Of a stretch of DNA of 41,660 nt, positions 34,809 to 41,660 are shown piece after piece. Positions within the stretch are counted from its first letter, which is position 1; the number at the start of each line of letters is the position of its first letter. The position numbers and the translations under genes were made by a program. Origin of the DNA: Flavobacteriales bacterium (GTDB lineage: Bacteria; Bacteroidota; Bacteroidia; Flavobacteriales; Flavobacteriaceae); assembly GCA_011525015.1 (NCBI GenBank), contig WTJC01000046.1, forward strand, positions 33,635 to 75,294. Direction: 5' to 3'. Under the pieces are notes generated by a model. That model saw only the letters and a program-made list of their open reading frames with translations. It did not search any database and was not told the DNA's origin.

Positions 34809-35405
34809 TTACAGTTTAAATGTAAGACCTAATAAGTGTTGCCAGTGTTTAGGAACGTTTGACTCTTGAGAGAGCTTCATAGTGTTTGAATAGGTAAGAC
34901 CCATAGTTTCACCGATCCAGTATGTTGCACCTGCACCAAAGTTTAAATGTGCATTTCCTTCACCATCGATTTGAGTGTATCCAACACCAGACTCTAAGTA
35001 AGGCTCAACTTTTTTACCTGTTAAAACAGTGTAGCTAACAGTTGCATCTGCATTGTAGAATTTTAAACTTTCAGTTGGGATTCTACCTCCTGTTTCTCCA
35101 CCACCTAGTTTAGTGATACTGTTGTAAGAAGCTCTAACTCCTACTCTGAAGTTGTCTCCAATACTCTTAGATACAGCACCGTAAGTGATAGAAGGCTCTA
35201 CACTCCAGTTATTGACTACTAAGAAATCTTCGAATAAAGCACCAGCTTCAAATCCGAAATCGTCTAATGAGCTAGCTGCACCAGTTGAATACGTATCAAT
35301 TGCGTTCAAACCAAAGCTAATTCTCCAATCTGAATCTTGTGCACTTGCAAAAGTTACAGCAAAAATAAATGCTGCCATTGTGAATAATGAATTGAGATTT
35401 TTCAT
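34809..35405 (-). CDS. Small outer-membrane beta-barrel protein
   Basis: 198 residues from the ATG at 35405 (MKNLNSLFTMAAFIFAVTFASAQ, a signal peptide); the longer reading adds 15 residues ahead of it. The mature part alternates as amphipathic strands and ends in LGLTFKL, a typical last barrel strand with an aromatic near the C-terminus. It resembles the N-terminal domain of the OmpA-like gene downstream: DSDWRISFGLNAIDTY against DSEWNVSVGANIVDFH; HLNFGAGATYWIGETMGLTYS against HLNFGVGLNLWFSERFGLSYR; and WQHLLGLTFK against FQHNLGLIVK. It lacks TSP3 repeats and an OmpA domain. Role unknown. Confidence 0.85.
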   Translation of the reverse strand: MKNLNSLFTMAAFIFAVTFASAQDSDWRISFGLNAIDTYSTGAASSLDDFGFEAGALFEDFLVVNNWSVEPSITYGAVSKSIGDNFRVGVRASYNSITKLGGGETGGRIPTESLKFYNADATVSYTVLTGKKVEPYLESGVGYTQIDGEGNAHLNFGAGATYWIGETMGLTYSNTMKLSQESNVPKHWQHLLGLTFKL

Positions 35406-35489
35406 TGTAATGTCTAAGTTTAAGTTAATAGTAAACACGTAAAAATACATTGTCGGACTGACAAAAAAAAATTAATGCCGAAAATCGAA

Positions 35490-36683
35490 TTAAATCACCT
35501 TCAGTTCTTGTCCTATTTTAATAAAAGCTTCCACTGCTCGATCTATCTGAGCTTCGGTATGCGCTGCTGATAATTGCACGCGAATTCTCGCTTTTTCTTT
35601 TGGCACTACAGGATAGAAAAAACCAATGACATAGATACCCTCTTCGAGTAAGAGAGAGGCCATTTCTTGAGCGAGTTTAGCATCGTAGAGCATTACAGGA
35701 ACAATAGCAGATTCTCCATCAATAATGTCAAAACCAGCCTCAATCATCTTTGATTTGAATTGGGCGGTATTGGCTTTGAGTTGCTTTTTTAAGGTTTGAT
35801 CGTTACGCAGTAATTCGAAAACTTTTAATGAGGCTCCTACTATGACCGGGGCAAGGGAGTTCGAGAATAAATAGGGGCGTGAACGCTGACGAAGCATTTC
35901 AATAATAGCAGCACTAGCCACGGTATAGCCTCCCATTGCACCTCCTAAGGCTTTTCCAAGGGTTCCTGTGATGATATCCACTTTAGAGAGGACATTCTTT
36001 TCTTCGAGGGTTCCGATTCCAAGGTTGCCTATGAAACCTGATGAATGGCACTCATCTACTGCAACAAGCGCTTCAAACTCTTCGGCTAAGGCACAAATTT
36101 TATCGAGAGGGGCCAATAAACCGTCCATTGAAAAGACCCCGTCTGTGACAATCATGATATGTCGAGCATTGTCTTCTTTGGCCTGAGTCAATGCTTTTCT
36201 CAAGTCTTCGATATCGTTGTTTTTATAGCGGTAACGTTTTGCCTTACAAAGTCGAACACCATCAATAATGGAGGCGTGATTCAGTGCGTCAGAGACAATG
36301 GCGTCTTCTGGGCCTAACAAGGGCTCAAACAGACCTCCGTTTGCGTCAAATGCAGCTGCGTATAAAATGCAATCTTCTTTTTGATAAAATGAGGCGATTT
36401 CAGCTTCTAGCTGCTTGTGGATGTCTTGAGTTCCACAAATAAATCGCACCGAAGACATACCAAACCCATGGCTATCTAAGGTTTCTTTTGCCGCTTGAAC
36501 TACTTCGGGATGAGAAGACAAGCCTAAATAGTTATTGGCGCAAAAATTTAAAACTTTTTGTCCGTTAGCTAATTCTATTTCTGGACCTTGTTTTGAGGTG
36601 ATTACTCTTTCTTTTTTGAAGAGACCGGCCTCTTTAGTTTGTTCTAATTCTCTGTTGAGGTGAAGGTCGATTTTTGTGTGCAT
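35490..36683 (-). CDS. kbl: Glycine C-acetyltransferase (2-amino-3-ketobutyrate CoA ligase)
   Basis: 397 residues, the same length class as E. coli Kbl. It cleaves 2-amino-3-ketobutyrate with CoA into glycine and acetyl-CoA, the second step of threonine degradation through threonine dehydrogenase. The PLP lysine is Lys244 (TGTLGKALGG), with DECHSSGFIG and SDALNHASIIDG as further alpha-oxoamine synthase motifs. 8-amino-7-oxononanoate synthase (bioF) is the main alternative, but the close fit to Kbl favours kbl. Its ATG shares a base with the addA-like stop (TAATG). No threonine dehydrogenase gene is in the window. Confidence 0.93.
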   Translation of the reverse strand: MHTKIDLHLNRELEQTKEAGLFKKERVITSKQGPEIELANGQKVLNFCANNYLGLSSHPEVVQAAKETLDSHGFGMSSVRFICGTQDIHKQLEAEIASFYQKEDCILYAAAFDANGGLFEPLLGPEDAIVSDALNHASIIDGVRLCKAKRYRYKNNDIEDLRKALTQAKEDNARHIMIVTDGVFSMDGLLAPLDKICALAEEFEALVAVDECHSSGFIGNLGIGTLEEKNVLSKVDIITGTLGKALGGAMGGYTVASAAIIEMLRQRSRPYLFSNSLAPVIVGASLKVFELLRNDQTLKKQLKANTAQFKSKMIEAGFDIIDGESAIVPVMLYDAKLAQEMASLLLEEGIYVIGFFYPVVPKEKARIRVQLSAAHTEAQIDRAVEAFIKIGQELKVI

Positions 36684-39600
36684 TAGCTCAAGGATTTAAG
36701 GGTTATGTCGTTGTCGATGTATACGAGTATTTTGTGCGATACATCATACCCCATACGGGTTAAAATTAGCGCATAATTTTCAATTTGCCTTTCATGAGAT
36801 GCGCTGGCCTTACCCGTCTTGTAGTCGAGTATTGCCACCTTTGAATCTGAAAAAACTAAGCGATCAGGGATAAATCTTGCGCCGTCGGTTTGAACAATGG
36901 GCTTTTCGTTAAAGGAATCTACGTTTTCCTGGTAAAACTGTTCTAATTCTGGATGGTTGACAATGGCCTGACAGCTGTCGTATATCCATAAATCCTCTTT
37001 AACCAACTTTTCTTTTAAATTCTTCAAGTCGGACTGTTTTTTGATGAACGCTAACTCTTTATGCACCATTTTGCCCCTTTCAATGGAGTCTGAACTAAAG
37101 GCTGCCTTTCTGTAATTCTTTTTTTGCCAATGGTAAAACTGAGAAGTTTGATAGGTCAAACTGGAAGGGGTTTCTTCTTTTAATGGTCTGCTCATCTTTG
37201 GCAATACACCAATCTCAAAAACGTCTTCTTCAAAAATTCCGCAGTAATGAGCCAATGATTTTTGGTAAGACATCTTGACGTTTGATTTTTTGCTGAAGGA
37301 ATTGGTATAGACGAATAGGCCATAAACAGGTCGTGTAAAGGCTACGTACATTACATTTAATTTGTCTAAAATCGTTTTCTCTACTTCAGTGTCGTAGACT
37401 TCTTTTCCCTTTGATGAAAAATAGATGGTGCTCTTTTGAATTTTTAGTGGAATTCGATTCACAGGGAGCACTTTGGTATCAATGTCAAACCACGCCATAC
37501 TTTGATTGGTTGATCTTGTCGGTGAATTAAAGAAGGGTAAAAAGACCAAGGGATATTCTAAACCTTTGGCGCTGTGAATGGTGTTGATTTGAACGGCGTT
37601 TAGACTAGAAGGCACTTTGGCACTGATTTTATCTGATTTGAGCGACCAATAAGACAAAAAGGAAGCGATGGATATTTGTTGTTTTCGAGCTGCATTGTGT
37701 ACTTCTTCGACCAGGGCAGCTATGTAGGCGTCTGGATTAGAAGGAAATTCAAAATGCGCTAAAGCAAGATGTAGCACATTGCTACAGGATTCGTTTTTTA
37801 AAAGTTCTGCATCAAAACCTAATGCCTTGAGTTTTTTAACAGGGTTGGTTAAGGCCTCTTTGGTTTTTTCAAATCGTTTTTCATCCTTCACGTAGATAAA
37901 ATCAAAGAGTTCAAAAGCGGCTTCCTGGTCTTTAGTGTTGAGTATAAACTTTAAAAGGGCGATTAAAAAAATAACGACCGGATGATTCTTGATCAAAAGG
38001 GCCTCGGCTGAAATCACCGGAATATTTTCTTCATTTAAAAAGTGGGCTACCTTTTGAGCTTCTGTGTTTTTTTGAACCAACACAGCACAATCTTTGAATT
38101 GATAGCCATGTGCAATGACCTTTTGAAGATCTTCTTTTAGCTTAACGAGATGAGGTTCTTGATCAGCGTCTTTATCGGCCTTGTTTAAAAAGCGAATTTG
38201 AATTTTACCTTCAGACGCTACTTTTGGGGTTTGACTGCTTTTGTCGGCATACAACTCTCTGTAATCTTCATTTTCAAAAATAGCAGAGGTATTTTTAAAA
38301 AAGGCATTGTTAAAATCTACAATGGTCTTGGAACTCCTGTAATTGTCTTTTAGCGTAATGGTTTTTGGTTTGACACTAAAAGGATTGTTTTTGTCTTGAC
38401 TAAGTTCGATGAGCTGTTCTGCATGTCCATCTCGCCATCGGTATATGGCCTGTTTGGCATCCCCTACAATAAAAAGACTTCCGGTATGATTGTCGTCTTG
38501 AATTCCTTCTAATCCATTGGCAAACAAGGGGATTAGATTTTTCCACTGTGTTATGGAGGTGTCTTGAAATTCATCCAAGAAAAAATGCTTGAATTTTTCG
38601 CCTAGCCTCTCGTATAAATAGGGCGTAGGCTGGTTTTTAATTTCTTCGGCAATCTTAGCGTTGAATTCGCTAATGGGCAGTAAGTCTTCTTCTTCGCAAA
38701 AGGCTTGGTAATTTTCATGAATTTTCTGAAGTATGGTGAAGGATGATATAGACTCAATAATGGATTTTAACCTATAGATTTCAATAATTTTATCGTTGAG
38801 CTTTGAACTTAAGCCTTTGATTTCTTCGAGCTCAACTTCACCAAGTCCCGCACTTTTTGTAAACACTGTTTTTTTCTCAAAACGGTCTAAAATTGTATTT
38901 TTTTTGATAACATCAGCCTCCCAGTTTTGTTCTTTGATCTTAGTCAACCAATTGGTGTAGGTTTTATTTCTGCACTCTGTTTCTGTGATATTGTGCTTAT
39001 GTAAAAATGTTTCACACGCTTTTCTATCCGCCTGAATTTTGTCTTCACATGCCTTAAGGTTTTTAAAAAAGTGATCGCGATAGCTGATGAGATGCTGCAG
39101 ATCAAGTTGACTAAAATCTTTGAATTCGTTTCTAAATGAATCTTCTAAAAGAGTCTTGCTTTCTTCTTGAAGCTTGAAGGCGATGTTCCAGTTTTTCCCC
39201 TCTTGAATTTTATCAAAGGTATAGGCTGTTAAAACAGCTGTGAGGTCTTGGTCAAGCCCTATTTGGTTAATGGTTCTATTGATGGCTTCTCTGATGATTT
39301 CTTTGGGGTCTATAACCACTTCAAAGCTGTTATTGAGCTTGAGATCAATCGCAAAAGTTCTCAGTATCTTGTGCGTGAACTTGTCAATGGTGGAGAGCTC
39401 GAAATAGCCATAATTATGCAGGATGTCTTTTAACAAGTATTGAGCCCTTTGTCTAACTTCAGTGCTGTTTAAATTTAAATCAGCCGCTATGGTATTTAAC
39501 ATCGGATGCTCTTTTCCTTCTGCAAAGTCTGATAGCACCGATAAAATACGGTCTTTCATTTCTCCAACCGCTTTATTGGTAAAGGTCAAAGCGAGAATTT

Positions 39601-39718
39601 CTTTATAGGGCTGACTCTTGTATCGAGCAATCATGAGGGACACATAATTTTGTGCCAGCTGAAAGGTTTTACCGGATCCGGCAGAAGCGTTGTAAATTTT
39701 AAAACTACTCGAAATCAA
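36683..39718 (-). CDS. addA: AddA-like UvrD/Rep helicase with C-terminal PD-(D/E)XK nuclease
   Basis: 1011 residues. Superfamily 1 helicase motifs: ASAGSGKT (11-18, Walker A), LTFTNKAVGEMKDRI, FFLDEFQDTS (Walker B), VGDAKQAIYRWRDG, TLKDNYRSSKTIV, NTIHSAKGLEYPLVFLPF, and YVAFTRP. The C-terminus holds a nuclease (FIPDRLVFSDSKVAILDYKTGKA...QIENYALIL). The start is a TTG at 39718; no ATG or GTG lies nearby in frame, and the eight residues before the P-loop region match the usual N-terminal length of such helicases. It is translationally coupled to kbl. With the addB-like gene 3.4 kb away it should resect DNA ends for recombination. Symbol by analogy. Confidence 0.88.
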   Translation of the reverse strand: MISSSFKIYNASAGSGKTFQLAQNYVSLMIARYKSQPYKEILALTFTNKAVGEMKDRILSVLSDFAEGKEHPMLNTIAADLNLNSTEVRQRAQYLLKDILHNYGYFELSTIDKFTHKILRTFAIDLKLNNSFEVVIDPKEIIREAINRTINQIGLDQDLTAVLTAYTFDKIQEGKNWNIAFKLQEESKTLLEDSFRNEFKDFSQLDLQHLISYRDHFFKNLKACEDKIQADRKACETFLHKHNITETECRNKTYTNWLTKIKEQNWEADVIKKNTILDRFEKKTVFTKSAGLGEVELEEIKGLSSKLNDKIIEIYRLKSIIESISSFTILQKIHENYQAFCEEEDLLPISEFNAKIAEEIKNQPTPYLYERLGEKFKHFFLDEFQDTSITQWKNLIPLFANGLEGIQDDNHTGSLFIVGDAKQAIYRWRDGHAEQLIELSQDKNNPFSVKPKTITLKDNYRSSKTIVDFNNAFFKNTSAIFENEDYRELYADKSSQTPKVASEGKIQIRFLNKADKDADQEPHLVKLKEDLQKVIAHGYQFKDCAVLVQKNTEAQKVAHFLNEENIPVISAEALLIKNHPVVIFLIALLKFILNTKDQEAAFELFDFIYVKDEKRFEKTKEALTNPVKKLKALGFDAELLKNESCSNVLHLALAHFEFPSNPDAYIAALVEEVHNAARKQQISIASFLSYWSLKSDKISAKVPSSLNAVQINTIHSAKGLEYPLVFLPFFNSPTRSTNQSMAWFDIDTKVLPVNRIPLKIQKSTIYFSSKGKEVYDTEVEKTILDKLNVMYVAFTRPVYGLFVYTNSFSKKSNVKMSYQKSLAHYCGIFEEDVFEIGVLPKMSRPLKEETPSSLTYQTSQFYHWQKKNYRKAAFSSDSIERGKMVHKELAFIKKQSDLKNLKEKLVKEDLWIYDSCQAIVNHPELEQFYQENVDSFNEKPIVQTDGARFIPDRLVFSDSKVAILDYKTGKASASHERQIENYALILTRMGYDVSHKILVYIDNDITLKSLS

Positions 39719-39753
39719 ATGGGCTATTTTATATGGTTGATATGGGCTATTTT
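39719..39753. repeat. Direct repeat between sod and addA starts
   Basis: ATGGGCTATTTT occurs at 39719-39730 and again at 39742-39753, 23 bases apart start to start. The first copy abuts the addA start codon and both lie in the 68-base divergent space. On the minus strand TATCTTTA at 39780-39773 is a possible -7 box for addA. The repeats could be regulator sites, but nothing more supports that. Confidence 0.4.
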
Positions 39754-39786
39754 TGTTAGAAATTAATTGTAATAAAGATACGTATT

Positions 39787-40392
39787 ATGGCTTTTGAATT
39801 ACCTGATTTACCTTATTCATATGATGCTTTAGAGCCTCATTTTGACGCGAGAACTATGGAAATCCACCATAGCAAGCACCACGCGGGTTATACCGCAAAA
39901 CTTAACGCAGCAGTTTCTGGCAGTGCACTAGAAAACCAAGATATTGAAGAACTACTCTCAAATTTAGACATGAGCAATACCGCTCTACGAAACAACGGAG
40001 GGGGATATTTTAATCACAATCTTTTTTGGGAAATTCTAAGTCCAGAGGCCTCTGAAATGAGCGCAGAACTCTCTGCTGCTATCAACGCTTCTTTTGGCTC
40101 TTTTGAGGAATTTAAAACTGCTTTTTCAAATGCCGCGGCTACAAGATTTGGTTCTGGATGGGCATGGTTGTGTGTTCACGAGGGAGGCAAACTTGAAATT
40201 TGCTCTACTGCAAATCAAGACAATCCATTGATGCCTGAGATCGGATGTGGAGGACAGCCTATATTAGGACTAGACGTTTGGGAGCACGCTTATTATTTAA
40301 ATTATCAAAATAGAAGACCTGATTATATCGCTGCCTTTTTCAATGTTGTGAATTGGAAGAAAGTAAGTGAGTACTACGCTCAGGGAAGCTAA
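39787..40392 (+). CDS. sodA: Superoxide dismutase, Fe/Mn family (probably Mn type)
   Basis: 201 residues, no signal peptide, so cytosolic. It converts superoxide to oxygen and hydrogen peroxide. Metal ligands are His27 ([11 protein letters not shown]), His77 ([12 protein letters not shown]), Asp163 and His167 ([20 protein letters not shown]). The second-sphere glutamine lies in [10 protein letters not shown], the position used by Mn enzymes, while the segment GGGYFNH has Gly where Fe enzymes have Gln (AAQVWNH). This favours Mn, although mixed-metal enzymes exist. Single-gene unit with its own terminator; divergent from addA. Confidence 0.95.
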   Translation: MAFELPDLPYSYDALEPHFDARTMEIHHSKHHAGYTAKLNAAVSGSALENQDIEELLSNLDMSNTALRNNGGGYFNHNLFWEILSPEASEMSAELSAAINASFGSFEEFKTAFSNAAATRFGSGWAWLCVHEGGKLEICSTANQDNPLMPEIGCGGQPILGLDVWEHAYYLNYQNRRPDYIAAFFNVVNWKKVSEYYAQGS

Positions 40393-40420
40393 AGCAGTTA
40401 GACGATACTAGTAAAAATAA

Positions 40421-40448
40421 AAAGGACAGTTCTCACTGTCCTTTTTTT
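40421..40448 (+). terminator. Terminator of sod (also hairpin of the leftward unit B)
   Basis: AAAGGACAGT (40421-40430) and ACTGTCCTTT (40435-40444) form a perfect 10-base stem with loop TCTC, followed by T to 40448. The minus strand also has a T-rich tail after the stem, so it can work in both directions. Confidence 0.85.
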
Positions 40449-40504
40449 GTCCCAAATCTTACCATAAACCTATAACAATAATATGTAATGGTGTTACGAA
40501 TATA
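40421..40504 (-). ncRNA. Candidate small RNA / mini-ORF unit B
   Basis: Read leftward: TATATTCG (40504-40497, a -7-like box), CACCATTAC, then GGTTTATGGTAAGATTTGGG, then the hairpin at 40421-40444 with a T-rich tail. It shares this whole order with unit A 180 bases away. CCAT and ATGG can pair and would cover the ATG. The ATG opens a 10-codon frame (MVRFGTKKGQ) ending inside the hairpin. Whether it works as RNA, peptide or merely a duplicated terminator is not known. Confidence 0.4.
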
Positions 40505-40596
40505 CTGCTGTTAAAATGTTAATTAATCATAAATTAAGGTTAATACGCTGAATTTGGTGATTTCTTAATTTAGGTTAAGTTTATTGAGAAGTATTC

Positions 40597-40685
40597 AAAA
40601 AAAAAACGGGTAAACCAATGTCTACCCGTTTAACCCCAAATCTTACCATGAACATAACCTACTTTGTTATGGTGGCCGAAAAATA
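40597..40685 (-). ncRNA. Candidate small RNA / mini-ORF unit A
   Basis: Read leftward: TATTTTTCG (40685-40677), CACCATAAC, a 6-base hairpin CATAAC/GTTATG, then ATGGTAAGATTTGGGG, then the hairpin AAACGGGTA/TACCCGTTT (40604-40612 with 40623-40631) and ten T (40606-40597). The ATG opens a 22-codon frame starting MVRFGVKRVDIG and running through the hairpin. The hairpin with T-tract would also end transcription of the amidophosphoribosyltransferase gene. Apart from units A and B, the 366-base gap 40393-40758 holds a small CCCTA/TAGGG hairpin at 40726-40739 and AT-rich sequence. Confidence 0.4.
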
Positions 40686-40758
40686 AGATTAACTTGTACG
40701 GGCTTGTGTATTTCAACGATGAAGTCCCTAATTATAGGGTTGAGCAACGCAAAAACTC

Positions 40759-41660
40759 TTAGTATGCTCTTTGATTCTTTCCTTCGTAATAGTTGATAAA
40801 GGCTTGGTTCACCACTCTTGTACCTCCCTTGGTTGGATAATTTCCTGTAAAATACCAGTCGCCTAAGTTTTTAGGGCAGGCTTCGTGCAGCTGTTCAATG
40901 GATTGAAACACGATTTCTACTGGAGTTTTGATTTCTTGTGGGGTCAACAATTCACCGATTTTTTGAGAGATTTCTTCTTCTGTGAAGGGGGCGTATAAGT
41001 CTTGTACGTAATTTCTGTAATTTCCTGAATTGCTGTTCAAACACTCCTGATATATTTTAGAAAGTATTTGATGATTTCCTTGTGACTTGTGAAGTTCTAC
41101 GGCTGCTCTAAAGGCAATAAAATCTTCGAGCTTAGCCATGTCGATTCCATAGCAATCGGGGTATCGTATTTGTGGTGCTGATGAGACCACAATAATTTTC
41201 TTGGGTTGAAGACGATCGAGAATGCGTAAGATGCTTTTTTTAAGCGTTGTTCCGCGAACAATACTGTCATCTATAATTACTAAATAATCTGTTTTCTTAA
41301 CTGAACCGTAGGATATGTCGTAAACATGAGAAACTAGATCGTCTCTGCTACTGTCTTGGGTGATAAAGGTTCTGAGTTTGACATCTTTGATAGCCACTTT
41401 TTCAATTCGTGGGCGAACTTCAAGTATTTTTTGAAGCTTCTCAGGATTTAGGTTTCCTTTGAGTTGAAGTATTTGTTCCTTTTTGTGATTTAACAAATGC
41501 GCTTCAGCCTCTTTTACAAGCCCTAAAAATGATGTTTCAGCGGTGTTTGGAATATAGGAGAAGACCGTGTTTTGCAAATCATTATCAATAGACTTAAGGA
41601 CCTTGGGAAAAATTAGACGGCCTAAATTTTGGCGCTCTTGATAAATCTCTTTGTCACTGC
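40759..41660 (-). CDS. Amidophosphoribosyltransferase (PurF-like), C-terminal part
   Basis: About 300 codons are visible; the 5' part lies beyond the right edge, and the frame is open to it (upstream residues ...IYQERQNLGRLIFPKVLKS). A TTG inside the frame is not the start. The PRPP-binding loop LVIIDDSIVRGTTLKKSI is diagnostic of the type I phosphoribosyltransferase fold, and IIVVSSAPQIRYPDCYGIDM follows as in PurF. PurF makes 5-phosphoribosylamine from PRPP and glutamine, the first step of purine synthesis. The glutaminase domain is out of view. Flavobacteria often carry a second, divergent PurF-like gene, so I leave the symbol open. Confidence 0.88.
   Translation of the reverse strand, partial: SDKEIYQERQNLGRLIFPKVLKSIDNDLQNTVFSYIPNTAETSFLGLVKEAEAHLLNHKKEQILQLKGNLNPEKLQKILEVRPRIEKVAIKDVKLRTFITQDSSRDDLVSHVYDISYGSVKKTDYLVIIDDSIVRGTTLKKSILRILDRLQPKKIIVVSSAPQIRYPDCYGIDMAKLEDFIAFRAAVELHKSQGNHQILSKIYQECLNSNSGNYRNYVQDLYAPFTEEEISQKIGELLTPQEIKTPVEIVFQSIEQLHEACPKNLGDWYFTGNYPTKGGTRVVNQAFINYYEGKNQRAY

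Noticed and set aside
40525-40585. Two AT-rich near-copies of TTAAGGTTAA / TTTAGGTTAA
   Set aside because: Short, low-complexity and imperfect; chance similarity in AT-rich spacer is enough.
1-41660. Mobile element, phage, toxin-antitoxin or defence island
   Set aside because: No transposase, integrase, terminal inverted repeats, restriction gene, or composition break was noticed; the genes are core metabolic, envelope and repair genes.

Overview
The window is a gene-dense stretch of a Bacteroidota chromosome, most likely from the family Flavobacteriaceae. This rests on several signs: moderate GC, -7 promoter boxes of the TAnnTTTG type, little Shine-Dalgarno signal, lipoprotein and secreted-protein signal peptides typical of the phylum, an OmpA protein with thrombospondin type 3 repeats, and a gene order (ribE, pdxA, yceD, rpmF, fabH, accB, accC) that I recognise from flavobacteria. 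The placement is inference. No insertion sequence, integrase, phage gene or CRISPR array was seen, so the window reads as core chromosome.

Left part (1-7126): a beta-propeller protein cut by the left edge, a small lipoprotein, a divergent lipoprotein amidase, a Crp/Fnr-type regulator followed at once by a cysteine-bearing SH3-type secreted protein of unknown role, and a sodium:solute symporter. Next (7123-13777) is a biosynthetic block: ribE (vitamin B2) and pdxA (vitamin B6) diverge from a symmetrical promoter region. They are followed by yceD-rpmF, a terminator, then fabH-accB-accC for fatty-acid initiation and malonyl-CoA supply, and an FAD oxidoreductase placed almost directly on the accC stop codon.

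Middle part (13767-25656): a leftward run tdk-alr-asd-prolyl oligopeptidase; a 59-residue gene with its own promoter; a rightward rsmI-osmC-recJ run; a leftward, tightly overlapping GNAT-MATE-enoyl-CoA hydratase-lpxH run; and a tRNA-Ala(GGC) with its terminator.

Right part (25655-41660): leftward gamma-glutamyltransferase and a large Asp-box propeller protein; an AddB-like nuclease; an OmpA/TSP3 protein and a stand-alone barrel resembling its N-terminal domain; kbl coupled to an AddA-like helicase-nuclease; then a rightward superoxide dismutase and, at the right edge, the C-terminal part of a leftward amidophosphoribosyltransferase.

Most of the window is ordinary housekeeping. The least explained structure is the 366-base gap 40393-40758. 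It holds two tandem leftward units, each with a -7-like box, a CCAT...ATGG bracket, the same 15-base motif starting ATGGTAAGATTTGGG, and a hairpin with a T-tract. They look like paralogous small RNAs or mini-ORF units. Also worth a look are the inverted repeat holding both start codons of ribE and pdxA, and a strong terminator whose T-tract abuts the addB start codon.
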